This document shows, one piece after another, positions 7,336-15,854 of a DNA stretch of 64,000 nucleotides. Source of the DNA: Pseudomonadota bacterium (lineage in GTDB: Bacteria > Pseudomonadota > Gammaproteobacteria > Steroidobacterales > JBCBZW01); the NCBI GenBank assembly GCA_039193195.1, contig JBCCWS010000001.1, forward strand, positions 381,338 through 445,337, given 5' to 3'. Below the pieces are notes generated by a model, which was not told the origin of the DNA, ran no database searches, and saw only the letters and a list, made by a program, of their open reading frames with translations. Positions within the stretch are counted from its first letter, which is position 1, and every line of letters begins with the position of its first letter. Made by a program: the position numbers and the translations under genes.

Positions 7336-8160
7336 ATGGCAATGCTCAACTTCGAGAAAAAGTACCGAGTGAGGGGAGGAACCCTCATCGGTGGGGATCT
7401 GTTCGACTTCTGGGTGGGGCCGTTTTACGTCGGCTTCTTCGGGGTCACCACGATCTTCTTCGCTGCGTTAGGCACCCTGTTGATCATCTTCGGGGCAGGC
7501 CAGGGTCCGACCTGGAACATCTGGAAGATCAATATCGCGCCGCCGGACATCAGCTACGGCCTGGCCCTAGCACCCATGATGGAAGGGGGCTTGTGGCAGA
7601 TCATCACCGTATGCGCAATCGGCGCCTTTGGCTCCTGGGCGCTGCGCGAAGTAGAGATATCTCGCAAACTTGGCATGGGGCTACACGTTCCCTTCGCATT
7701 CAGCATGGCGGTCTTCGCTTTCCTCACCTTGGAGGTGTTTAGGCCTCTCGCCCTAGGAGCCTGGGGGCACGCCTTCCCTTACGGAATCATCCGGCACCTC
7801 GATTGGGTGTCGAACATCGGCTATCAGTATGTGAATTTCCACTACAACCCGGCCCACATGATAGCGATCACCTTCTTCTTCACTACCAACTTCGCGCTAG
7901 CGCTACACGGAGGGTTGATTCTCTCGGCGACGAATCCGGGTAAGGGGAAGACAGTGAAAACGCCGGAACACGAAGATACCTATTTCCGAGACACCATCGG
8001 CTACTCGATCGGGACTCTCGGTATTCACCGCCTGGGGATGATGCTGGCGCTGCTGGCTGTCTTCTGGAGCGCCGTGTGTATCTTCATCAGCGGCACCCTG
8101 TGGACTGATCCGTGGCCGGATTGGTGGGAGTGGTGGCGCGAACTGCCGTGGTGGAGCTGA
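7336..8160 (+). CDS. pufL: photosynthetic reaction centre L subunit
   Basis: A 274-residue, five-helix core subunit of a type II reaction centre. It begins with the canonical [36 protein letters not shown]. Bacteriochlorophyll ligands His154 (RHLDW) and His174 (NPAHM) and non-haem-iron ligands His191 (LALHGG) and His231 (GIHRLG) are in place. AGAGGA lies just upstream of the ATG. Its distance from pufBA (over 3.4 kb) is abnormal: L normally follows pufA directly. pufM starts 12 bases after its stop. Confidence 0.97.
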   Translation: MAMLNFEKKYRVRGGTLIGGDLFDFWVGPFYVGFFGVTTIFFAALGTLLIIFGAGQGPTWNIWKINIAPPDISYGLALAPMMEGGLWQIITVCAIGAFGSWALREVEISRKLGMGLHVPFAFSMAVFAFLTLEVFRPLALGAWGHAFPYGIIRHLDWVSNIGYQYVNFHYNPAHMIAITFFFTTNFALALHGGLILSATNPGKGKTVKTPEHEDTYFRDTIGYSIGTLGIHRLGMMLALLAVFWSAVCIFISGTLWTDPWPDWWEWWRELPWWS

Positions 8161-8172
8161 GAGGACTGAGAG

Positions 8173-9090
8173 ATGAGTGAATACCAGTACATCTTCACGC
8201 GCGTGCAAGTGCGGGCCGCTCCTTCGCCCGGCATCCCTACGGAGAGCAGCGAGTCCGAGCGCACGAAAGGGGCGTTCTTCAACTGGCTAGCGGGCGCGAT
8301 CGGCAACGCTCAGATCGGCCCCATCTATCTGGGTTGGTTTGGTGTTACATCCCTGATCTGCGGATTTGCCGCCTTCGAGATCATCGGCCTGAATATGTGG
8401 GCCTCCGTGAATTGGGATCCGTTGGAGTTCGGTCGGCAGATCTTCTGGCTATCGCTCGATCCGCCGTCACCGGAGTACGGGCTGTCCTTTCCTCCCCTCG
8501 ATGAGGGAGGTTGGTGGCTGATTGCCGGATTCCTACTGACTACTTCGATCATTTTGTGGTGGGTGCGCATGTACCGGCGTGCCATCGACTTGGGGCTTGG
8601 AACACACGTGCCGTGGGCCTTTGCGTCTGCGATCTGGCTTTACCTAGTGCTCGGTTTCATCCGCCCATTGCTCATTGGCAGTTGGAGTGAGGCCGTACCC
8701 TTTGGCATCTTCCCCCACCTCGATTGGACCAACCTGTTTTCCCTGCGCTACGGGAACCTGTTCTACAACCCATTTCACATGCTCTCCATCGCATTCCTGT
8801 ACGGCTCAGCCCTGCTGTTTGCGATGCACGGTGCGACGATCCTTGCGGTTGGGAGGTACGGCGGCGATCGGGAGATCGAGCAGATTACCGATCGCGGCAC
8901 GGCGTCGGAGCGTGCAGCCCTGTTTTGGCGTTGGACCATGGGGTGGAACGCCACCATGGAGTCCGTTCACCGTTGGGCGTGGTGGTTCGCGATGCTGACC
9001 ACCCTAACTGGCGGGATCGGTATCTTGCTTACGGGGACCGCCGTCAACAACTGGTATCTGTGGGGCATTAAGCACGGATTCGGCCCGTAG
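8173..9090 (+). CDS. pufM: photosynthetic reaction centre M subunit
   Basis: A 305-residue partner of PufL carrying one half of the special pair and the QA site. Visible ligands are His182 (FPHLDW), His202 (NPFHML), His219 (AMHGAT), Glu234 (DREIEQ) and His266 (MESVHRW); the block [19 protein letters not shown] is diagnostic. The N-terminus ([12 protein letters not shown]) is normal. No pufC follows; a strong terminator begins 23 bases after the stop, and no CxxCH haem motif is encoded nearby. The reaction centre therefore probably takes electrons from a soluble carrier. Confidence 0.97.
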   Translation: MSEYQYIFTRVQVRAAPSPGIPTESSESERTKGAFFNWLAGAIGNAQIGPIYLGWFGVTSLICGFAAFEIIGLNMWASVNWDPLEFGRQIFWLSLDPPSPEYGLSFPPLDEGGWWLIAGFLLTTSIILWWVRMYRRAIDLGLGTHVPWAFASAIWLYLVLGFIRPLLIGSWSEAVPFGIFPHLDWTNLFSLRYGNLFYNPFHMLSIAFLYGSALLFAMHGATILAVGRYGGDREIEQITDRGTASERAALFWRWTMGWNATMESVHRWAWWFAMLTTLTGGIGILLTGTAVNNWYLWGIKHGFGP

Positions 9091-9113
9091 CGACAAGACG
9101 TGGGTGCGCAAGG

Positions 9114-9142
9114 AGGGCTCGCAATAGCGGGCCCTTTTTTTT
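9114..9142 (+). terminator. Rho-independent terminator of pufLM
   Basis: A 9-bp stem (AGGGCTCGC 9114-9122 with GCGGGCCCT 9127-9135, one G-T wobble) with an AATA loop is followed by eight consecutive T (9135-9142). It sits in the gap between pufM and convergent bchO and marks a true end of the pufLM operon. Confidence 0.9.
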
Positions 9143-9178
9143 GCTTGACCTGTCGTGGTCGCTCTCGATGCTCCGGCG

Positions 9179-10075
9179 CTACCACCCGTTCTGGGACAGG
9201 ACCTCCAAGATGCGATCGGGCGCCTCCTCGTGAGCGAGGTGTCCGACGCCGGTCAGCGTGGTGGCGATAGCGTCCGGGATCAGTGCGGCAGCGGCGTACG
9301 CGTGGCGCGCAGGGATCGTGCCGTCTAGCTCTGCGGCGACCAGCGTCGCTGGCGTGCGCAGCCTGCACAGATCACGAGCCAATGAGTGAAGGTCCCAAGC
9401 AGCCATCATGTCTAAGGCAGAGCGTACGTGTTCGGCGTTACCCGCCAAAGTGCGGTAATGGTCAACGCCCTTCGCGTCCAATGACGATCCTGTTTGCCGC
9501 AGAAGTTGTCGAATGACGCTACGATCGCTGCGCACACGCAGCGCGAACACGGGGGCTACGATAGCGACGCGGGCCAATCCTCTAGCGATTGGTTTTAGTA
9601 GGTGACCCGCTACGCCAGGAAAGGGCATGACGGCGCTGCAAAGCCCCAGCAGCCGGATATCATTACCCGAGAGCTGGCCGTCTAGGCACGCCCTGATGAG
9701 CAACGCAGCGCCGGCCGAGTGTCCAACCAGCAGCAGGGGCCTGCGCGCGTGGAGAAGATCCAAGCGACGCATAAGCTCACCGAGAGCTCGGGCCATCGTG
9801 GGCAGGCTCATAGCGTCTGCGCCGCAGCTTGGCGGTGAGCTGAAGCCGTGCCCGGGCAAATCCGGTGCAACTACCGTGAAGCGTTCGCAGAGCGGGTCGA
9901 TCAAGTGGCGCCATGAGTGAGCGCTCGACCCCGTGCCATGCACCAGAAGTGCCACTCGCTCGGCATCACCCCCGACCTGCGCATGCCACCGCATTCCACC
10001 TGCATGTACAAATCGACTCTTGTCAGCATGGGGCCACTGGTGGCGGTGCTCTTCCCAGCGTAGCCGGTCACCCAT
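9179..10075 (-). CDS. bchO: BchO, alpha/beta hydrolase linked to Mg-chelatase
   Basis: A 298-residue alpha/beta hydrolase. It has an oxyanion-hole motif HGTGSSAHSW (46-55), the nucleophile elbow GHSAGAA with Ser120, a late acidic residue in AAELDGTIPARH and the catalytic His in GVGHLAHEE. Homologues are regularly encoded beside bchD and bchI and are called BchO or Mg-chelatase accessory protein; their exact reaction is unknown. It is the last gene of a bchI-bchD-bchO operon, 41 bases after bchD, and converges on pufM. Confidence 0.85.
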   Translation of the reverse strand: MGDRLRWEEHRHQWPHADKSRFVHAGGMRWHAQVGGDAERVALLVHGTGSSAHSWRHLIDPLCERFTVVAPDLPGHGFSSPPSCGADAMSLPTMARALGELMRRLDLLHARRPLLLVGHSAGAALLIRACLDGQLSGNDIRLLGLCSAVMPFPGVAGHLLKPIARGLARVAIVAPVFALRVRSDRSVIRQLLRQTGSSLDAKGVDHYRTLAGNAEHVRSALDMMAAWDLHSLARDLCRLRTPATLVAAELDGTIPARHAYAAAALIPDAIATTLTGVGHLAHEEAPDRILEVLSQNGW

Positions 10076-10116
10076 TGGGGCCTCGCCGCAGCCCTCTCCA
10101 TCGGCGTTCGCTAGCC

Positions 10117-11970
10117 CTAAGCACTCTTCGGTGCGCCGGCACGTTGTATCGCCTGCGACAGCTGTGCGGCGCTTGCGCTCGGCAGCAGGAGGTATCTCGC
10201 GTTCAGTGCGTCGGCTACGCGCCCAGCCTGCGCTTGCGCCTTGCGCGACACATCAATCAGCACGGTCGGTACCCCTTCTTGGGCAAGGGAGCGCGCTGAG
10301 GCTAGCGCGTCTTCCATCGCCCGCTCGCGGCCGCCGGTGCCGTCGCGTGCCACGTTGGCGCGTCCATCGGTGAGCAAGACGACGAACGCGGTTTCACCAG
10401 CCCGTTTGATCTGTTCGACGAGGGAGTGAGTGGCATCAATGCCGGCGGCGAGCGGAGTACCCCCTCCGCCTGGGAGGCCGGCGAGTTCGCGCTTCGCGCG
10501 CACCAGGGAGCGAGTGGGGGGCAAGAGCACGCTCGCGTCACGGCCTCGGAAGGCAACCAAGGCGACTTGATCACGGCGGACGTAGCATTCGGCGAGCAGC
10601 AGCTCGACAGCACCTTTGGCCTCGGCCAGGCGGTGTAAGGCGGCGGAGCCCGAGGCGTCGACCACAAAAACCGTGGTCGTTGGCGAATGCTGTCGCAGGC
10701 GAAGGACGCGTAGGTCTTCGCCGTGCACGCGCAGCGGTGGCGCACTGCCGGTCTCCCCTCCTGCGGCCACGGGCGGTGGGCGGCGTCGGAGGCGTTGCCA
10801 GGGGGCTGCGGCCCGGAGCGTGTCGAGTACGGCGAGGCGCGCGCCGTCTGCGGGTGAACCGGGAATGCTGCCTATCGGCCGCCCACGCCGGATCGACTTC
10901 ACAACGGCGCCGGCCTTGCCTCCTGCGCCACGGCTAGGAGTACCACTAACCTGATCGGTGATTGCGCGAAGCACATCCTGGGGAATGGCCGCCGCCGCGG
11001 CCTCTAGAACCTGTTCTTCGAGAGTCCCCTCTTGGTGAGCTGTCTGATCCTCGCTCTCGCCGCCCTCGTCGTCCTCCGATGGTGGTGGCGCAGGCTCGGG
11101 CTCCTGCGGTAGGTCTTCCGCTCGGGACTCGCTCTGCTCGGGAGTTGTAGGCTCCTCCTTCGGAGGGGCGTCTTCTACGGGCACCGGTGCTCGCGTGGCG
11201 CGCGGCGCCAGCACCAAGCGGGCTGCAAGGCTTACGTCCTCATCATTGACGCTATCCCGTTGATCCAGAGCCGCCGCCGCCCGCGCTGTGCGTAGTGCGA
11301 ACAGGGATGGTCGGAGCGACCATACGCCGAGCGCGACACCTGCGCTCGCCAGCGCCTCGTAGCGCGCCGGATCCACCTCGACGCACGGAGCCAGTTCTCG
11401 GGCAGCGGCGATGCGCGACGGTTCGAACCAACCCTCGCTCACATCGCGCCAGGAAATGGCGTGCAGATCTACCGTGAAGGCGAGTCGATCGCCCAGAGCG
11501 GGAAGTAGCGATTCACCCGCTTGTGTATCGCCCTCGTCCAAGGCGATGGTGGCGAATCGGGCCGGTAGGCGATCGCGGAAACCCTCGCGCTCCAGGGCGA
11601 TCTCCCCGCGGTCTATGCAGGCGCAGATGCGCGCCGCTACACCCGGTTCGAGGCGTTCCGCCATGAGCAGTTCGATAACGCCGCCGTCGGCCTGCGCTAG
11701 CAGCCCGCGCTGGGCGACCGCCTTGCCCGTGCGTAGGGTCGCCGTGAGATCTAGTCCGCCGAGGAGACGGTCGTCGCGGATGTTGGTGGGTATACGCTGC
11801 CAAGGCATTTGCGGCAGCAGCTGATGCAAGGTGTTGAGCCAGGTGTCACGGACGTGCCCGGGTAGGGCGCGCAGGCGCACCCCACCAAGTCCAAATGGGT
11901 CGACGCATAGGAGGGCGGCCACGCCCATGGCGTTAGCCCAGCGTTCAACCCCGTCTTCGCCCTCGCTCAC
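10117..11970 (-). CDS. bchD: magnesium chelatase subunit D
   Basis: A 617-residue subunit that couples the BchI AAA+ ring to the porphyrin-binding BchH when Mg is inserted into protoporphyrin IX. The N-terminal third resembles BchI but lacks an obvious Walker A motif. An acidic, proline-rich linker covers roughly residues 270-320. The C-terminus is a von Willebrand A domain with an intact metal site, DASGS at 438-442 and the TDGR loop about 95 residues later. It starts with GTG inside the bchI stop (GTGA overlap). Confidence 0.94.
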   Translation of the reverse strand: MSEGEDGVERWANAMGVAALLCVDPFGLGGVRLRALPGHVRDTWLNTLHQLLPQMPWQRIPTNIRDDRLLGGLDLTATLRTGKAVAQRGLLAQADGGVIELLMAERLEPGVAARICACIDRGEIALEREGFRDRLPARFATIALDEGDTQAGESLLPALGDRLAFTVDLHAISWRDVSEGWFEPSRIAAARELAPCVEVDPARYEALASAGVALGVWSLRPSLFALRTARAAAALDQRDSVNDEDVSLAARLVLAPRATRAPVPVEDAPPKEEPTTPEQSESRAEDLPQEPEPAPPPSEDDEGGESEDQTAHQEGTLEEQVLEAAAAAIPQDVLRAITDQVSGTPSRGAGGKAGAVVKSIRRGRPIGSIPGSPADGARLAVLDTLRAAAPWQRLRRRPPPVAAGGETGSAPPLRVHGEDLRVLRLRQHSPTTTVFVVDASGSAALHRLAEAKGAVELLLAECYVRRDQVALVAFRGRDASVLLPPTRSLVRAKRELAGLPGGGGTPLAAGIDATHSLVEQIKRAGETAFVVLLTDGRANVARDGTGGRERAMEDALASARSLAQEGVPTVLIDVSRKAQAQAGRVADALNARYLLLPSASAAQLSQAIQRAGAPKSA

Positions 11971-13019
11971 GACCCGAAGACGGTCTCGAGCATGCGTTGC
12001 ACGCGGACGCTGGAGCCGGCGTCGTCGAGGGGGTCACGACGCAGGCGGTGGCGTAGGGCGGAAGGGGCGATGGCGATGAGGTGCCTATCGCTCACCTGCG
12101 CGTCCCCGTGAAGGGCCGCGAAGGCGCGGGAGGCTCGCATCATCGTAAGCTCGCCGCGCAAGCCATCCGTGCCTAGGCGAACGCATAGGTCTGAGATGCG
12201 CTCCAGCGTTTCGTCACTAACAGTTGTGTCGTCTAGGCGCTCGCGGGCCTTCTTGATGGCGCTGCGGATCTTACCGTCCTGACGCTTCCACTGTTCCCGG
12301 AACCCGGTCGGATCTGCCTCGAAAGCATCGCGTCGACGAATCACCGATACCCTAGCCTTCACATCTTCAGGCGTGCGCACCTCAACGGACAGGCCGAAGC
12401 GATCCAGCAGCTGCGGGCGCAGTTCGCCCTCCTCAGGGTTGCCGCTGCCAACCAGCACCAAGCGCGCCGGGTGGCGGATGCTCAGTCCCTCGCGCTCGAC
12501 GACGTTCTCACCCGATGCGGCAACGTCGAGCAATAGATCGACTAGGTGATCCTCCAGCAGGTTGACCTCATCGATGTACAGGAACCCGCGGTTTGCTCGC
12601 GCGAGCAAGCCAGGTTCGAAGGCCTTCTCTCCGTGGGCTAGGGCGCGCTCGAGATCCAAGGCACCCACCACGCGGTCCTCCGTGGCGCCGAGAGGCAGGT
12701 CGACCACGGGTACGGCCACGAGGCGCGATTTCAAGTCTTCCAGCGGTTTCGGCGTGCCGATGCCACAGTGCTCGCACAGGCCGCAGGGGCGCTCCGGCGC
12801 CGCACCGTAGGGACAGCCCTTGACCGCGCGCATCTTCGGCAAGAGATCGGCGAGGGCACGGATGGCAGTGGACTTGCCGGTGCCGCGATCTCCGAAGGCG
12901 AGGACACCGCCGACGGAGGGGTCGATCGCTGCGATCTGCAGGGCGAGCTTGAGTTCGTCCTGGCCGACGATCGCCGAGAACGGGTAGACCTTAGCGTGGT
13001 TCAAATGCGCTGCTCGCAA
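11967..13019 (-). CDS. bchI: magnesium chelatase subunit I (AAA+ ATPase)
   Basis: The ATPase motor of Mg-chelatase, 350 residues. Walker A is GDRGTGKS (43-50), Walker B lies in FLYIDEVNLLEDH near residue 145, and GSGNPEEGELRPQLLDRFGL is the sensor/arginine-finger region. The frame starts with TTG at 13019; there is no ATG before the conserved VYPFSAIVGQDELK, so TTG or a slightly later start must be used. First gene of bchI-bchD-bchO. The 401 bases upstream, shared with the divergent oxidase gene, hold only one imperfect PpsR-like site (13160-13177, TGT-N12-ACC) and no coding sequence I would accept. Confidence 0.95.
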   Translation of the reverse strand: MRAAHLNHAKVYPFSAIVGQDELKLALQIAAIDPSVGGVLAFGDRGTGKSTAIRALADLLPKMRAVKGCPYGAAPERPCGLCEHCGIGTPKPLEDLKSRLVAVPVVDLPLGATEDRVVGALDLERALAHGEKAFEPGLLARANRGFLYIDEVNLLEDHLVDLLLDVAASGENVVEREGLSIRHPARLVLVGSGNPEEGELRPQLLDRFGLSVEVRTPEDVKARVSVIRRRDAFEADPTGFREQWKRQDGKIRSAIKKARERLDDTTVSDETLERISDLCVRLGTDGLRGELTMMRASRAFAALHGDAQVSDRHLIAIAPSALRHRLRRDPLDDAGSSVRVQRMLETVFGS

Positions 13020-13420
13020 GGCTGATCAGCTGGGGGAACGCAAGCGGATCGCGAGGGGCGATCGTCGACCTGAGCGCGCTAACCCCGACCGCCTGCTGGC
13101 GGCCGATGGTCGTGCTGCGAGCGGGCGGCGTCGTGGCGACGGGAGTGCGGTCGAGAGGATGTCTGGGGGCGTTTACCGCGACCGAGACGCGCACGTTGAG
13201 CGATCCTTGCAGCTTTCTTTTAGGTTCCGCCAGAATTCTAGCATCGTCGATCAACGAGCGTCGATGAGGGCGCGAATGCAAGATCCTCAGAAGCTCATCA
13301 TTCGCGCAGGTGGGCGCGGCGCGGCGCTACACTGTTTTGCGGTGTATCGCCTCCCTTTGGGGCAGTGAGCTTAGCGCACACCGCCCAATCGCACTGCGCC
13401 TTCCTCGGGGAAAAGAACCG

Positions 13421-15769
13421 ATGTCCACTGCCGTCCCTCATCCTCGCGCCCTGCGGCGCACTGAGGACTTGCGACTACTGACCGGTACGGGGCGCTACAC
13501 CGAGGACGTGCGGGCCGAGCAGCCGGAGCGGCATCTGGTGTTCCTTCGCTCCTCCGTGGCGCACGGCGTCATTCGCCAGTTGGATGTGGAGCAGGCGCGT
13601 CGCTCACCCGGAGTGAGGGCGATCCTCACGATCGACGACTTGGATCGAGCGGGTGTTTGCGACCCTCGCCCCGCGGGCTTCAATCCTGAGGGTGGCGAGG
13701 GGGCTGAGGTGTCCTTGCCGCAACCCGCTTTGGCGCGCGGCTACGTGCGCTTCGTCGGCGAGGCGGTGGCTGCGGTGGTCGCTGACAGCGTTAGTGCTGC
13801 CCTAGACGCGATCGACCTGATGGACCTCGATATCGAGGAGTCGCCCGCCGCCGGTCACCTTCGCGCTGCCCTCGCGGAGGGAGCGGCGCAGATCTGGCCC
13901 GAGCGGGCACCTGGCAACGTGCTCGGGGTGCGCACCCGTGGCCAACGCGAGGGCACCGCGCAGGCCATGGCCAACGCGGCCCATCGCGTGGAAATCGATG
14001 TGGTGAACAACCGTGTGGCGCCAGTCACGCTGGAGCCAAGGGGGTGCCTGGCCATTCCTGAGGGGGAGGGCGAGCAGCGCACACTTACGATGCGGATGGG
14101 CAGCCAGGGAGTGCACGCCATCCAGCGGGAGTTGAGCGTCGCCTTGGGCGTGGACAAGGCTCGCCTTCGCGTTATCACCGAAGAGGTGGGTGGCGGTTTT
14201 GGCATGCGCCTCTTTCTGCAGAGCGAGCCCGTGGTGGTCGCCTTCGCGGCGATGGCGCTGGGCGAGCCAGTGCGCTGGCAGGCCACGCGCAGTGAGGGGT
14301 TCTTGTCGGACCTGGGCGGTCGTGATCACATCAGCCACGCCTCCTTGGGCTTGGATCAAGATTTGCGCTTCGTCGCGCTGCAGGTGCGCACCTACTCGAA
14401 TGTGGGCGCCTACACCTCTCAGCTTGGCGCAGGCGTTGCGTTCTTCGGCAGCTCGATGCTGACCGGTGCCTACGACATCCCAACCGCGTGGGCACAGACC
14501 CATGTAGTGGTCACCAACTCCGCACCGCTTGATGCGTACCGAGGGGCCGGTCGCCCGGAGGCGAGCTACCTGATCGAGCGCTTGGTCGACAAGGCAGCAG
14601 CTGAGCTCGGCGTGGCGCCACGCGCCCTGCGGCTGCGTAACTTCGTACGGGCCGAGCAGTTTCCCTATGTATCTGCCCTGGGTCAGACCTACGACAGTGG
14701 CGATTACCATCGCTTGCTCGATAGCGCTTGGCACCGCCTAGAGGGCGAGCGCTTCGAGCATCGCCGACAGCTGTCGGAGGCGCGAGGCCTATGCCGTGGC
14801 TTAGGTTTGGCGTATTACGTGGAGGTCTGTGCGGCCTACGGAAAGGACCGGCCAGCGGTCGCGTTTCGCGAGGACGGAGTGATCGAGGCGCGGGTAGGTA
14901 CTCAGTCCACGGGGCAGGGTCACGAGACGATCTTCACTCAGATGATCAGTGAGTTCTTCGCCGTGCCGGTCACGCGAGTGCGCGTTGTTCAGGGGGACAC
15001 GGCGCAGGTGGCAAGCGGCAACGGCACGGGCGGAAGCCGCACCTTGGCACTTGGAGGGTCGGCACTTGCGCTGACTTTGGACGCGATGGCTGAGGCCGGT
15101 GCGCACGTCGCTGCGCAACTGCTCGAGGTGAGCGTGGCAGACCTCGTCTTCGAGGATGGTCGCTTCGCCGTCACGGGCACAGACCATTGCGTGTCGCTAG
15201 ATGAGGTGGTGACCGCTAGCTTCGACTCGTCGCAGCGACCGGACGAAGTGCAAGCGGGCTTGGCGAGCAGCGAGGCCTTCGCGCCACAGGGCGGTACTTA
15301 CCCCAACGGCGCCCACCTGTGTGAGGTGGAGGTAGATCCCCAGACCGGTGCTGTTCAGATAGTGCGTTACGTCGTGCAGGACGATATGGGTCGCGTGGGC
15401 AACGCGCTGTTGCTCGAGGGGCAGATCGTGGGCGGTGCCATTCAGGGCCTCAGCCAAGCCTTGCTCGAGAGCGTGGTGTACGAAGACGATACGGCCCAGC
15501 TGCTGACCGGTACCTTCATGGACTACGGCGTGCTGCGCGCCTCACGCTCGCCTCGCCTCGACCTTCAATTCGATGGCGTGCCTAGCCCGCGCAATCCCCT
15601 TGGTGTGAAGGGGGCTGGTGAGGCTGGCACGATCGGTGCCCCTGCGGCGCTGGTCAACGCAGTGCTCGATGCGTTGCGGCCCTTGGGAGTCAATTGCCTG
15701 GACATGCCCCTCACCCCACATCGCGTCTGGCAGGCGATCCATGGGGCGTCAATATCCGCCGACCTGTGA
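13421..15769 (+). CDS. xanthine dehydrogenase/aldehyde oxidase-family molybdenum subunit
   Basis: A 782-residue large subunit of the molybdenum hydroxylase family. An a/b hammerhead-like domain covers about 20-135 and molybdopterin domains follow. Motifs include GGGFGMR near 256, AYRGAGRPE near 372 (the form found in CoxL-like form II and aldehyde oxidoreductases, not the AYRCSFR of true CO dehydrogenase) and GVKGAGEAG at 728-736 with the conserved active-site Glu734. The family normally works with a FAD subunit and a 2Fe-2S subunit, but neither is encoded beside it. The substrate cannot be told from sequence. The ATG at 13421 is chosen by homology; the frame is open from 13310. Confidence 0.85.
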   Translation: MSTAVPHPRALRRTEDLRLLTGTGRYTEDVRAEQPERHLVFLRSSVAHGVIRQLDVEQARRSPGVRAILTIDDLDRAGVCDPRPAGFNPEGGEGAEVSLPQPALARGYVRFVGEAVAAVVADSVSAALDAIDLMDLDIEESPAAGHLRAALAEGAAQIWPERAPGNVLGVRTRGQREGTAQAMANAAHRVEIDVVNNRVAPVTLEPRGCLAIPEGEGEQRTLTMRMGSQGVHAIQRELSVALGVDKARLRVITEEVGGGFGMRLFLQSEPVVVAFAAMALGEPVRWQATRSEGFLSDLGGRDHISHASLGLDQDLRFVALQVRTYSNVGAYTSQLGAGVAFFGSSMLTGAYDIPTAWAQTHVVVTNSAPLDAYRGAGRPEASYLIERLVDKAAAELGVAPRALRLRNFVRAEQFPYVSALGQTYDSGDYHRLLDSAWHRLEGERFEHRRQLSEARGLCRGLGLAYYVEVCAAYGKDRPAVAFREDGVIEARVGTQSTGQGHETIFTQMISEFFAVPVTRVRVVQGDTAQVASGNGTGGSRTLALGGSALALTLDAMAEAGAHVAAQLLEVSVADLVFEDGRFAVTGTDHCVSLDEVVTASFDSSQRPDEVQAGLASSEAFAPQGGTYPNGAHLCEVEVDPQTGAVQIVRYVVQDDMGRVGNALLLEGQIVGGAIQGLSQALLESVVYEDDTAQLLTGTFMDYGVLRASRSPRLDLQFDGVPSPRNPLGVKGAGEAGTIGAPAALVNAVLDALRPLGVNCLDMPLTPHRVWQAIHGASISADL

Positions 15770-15854
15770 GCTGGGAGACGTTTTTTTTGAATCGTGTCCG
15801 CTATGACCGGCGAACTGTTTGCCGACCCTTCATAGAGCCACGAGGGCGCACCCC

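Noticed and set aside
9091-9178. Possible missed pufC after pufM
   Set aside because: Only 88 bases, containing a strong terminator and no CxxCH-coding sequence.
12991-13281. 96-residue minus-strand open frame just upstream of bchI
   Set aside because: Low-complexity, Arg/Pro-rich, no domain, overlaps the bchI start in another frame; more likely the promoter region.
13328-13346. TACAC-N9-GTGTA inverted repeat upstream of the molybdenum hydroxylase gene
   Set aside because: Opposite polarity to PpsR sites and short arms; could occur by chance in this GC-rich region.
13802-14734. 310-residue minus-strand open frame inside the molybdenum hydroxylase gene
   Set aside because: Antisense shadow; the plus strand carries clear catalytic motifs across the whole span.
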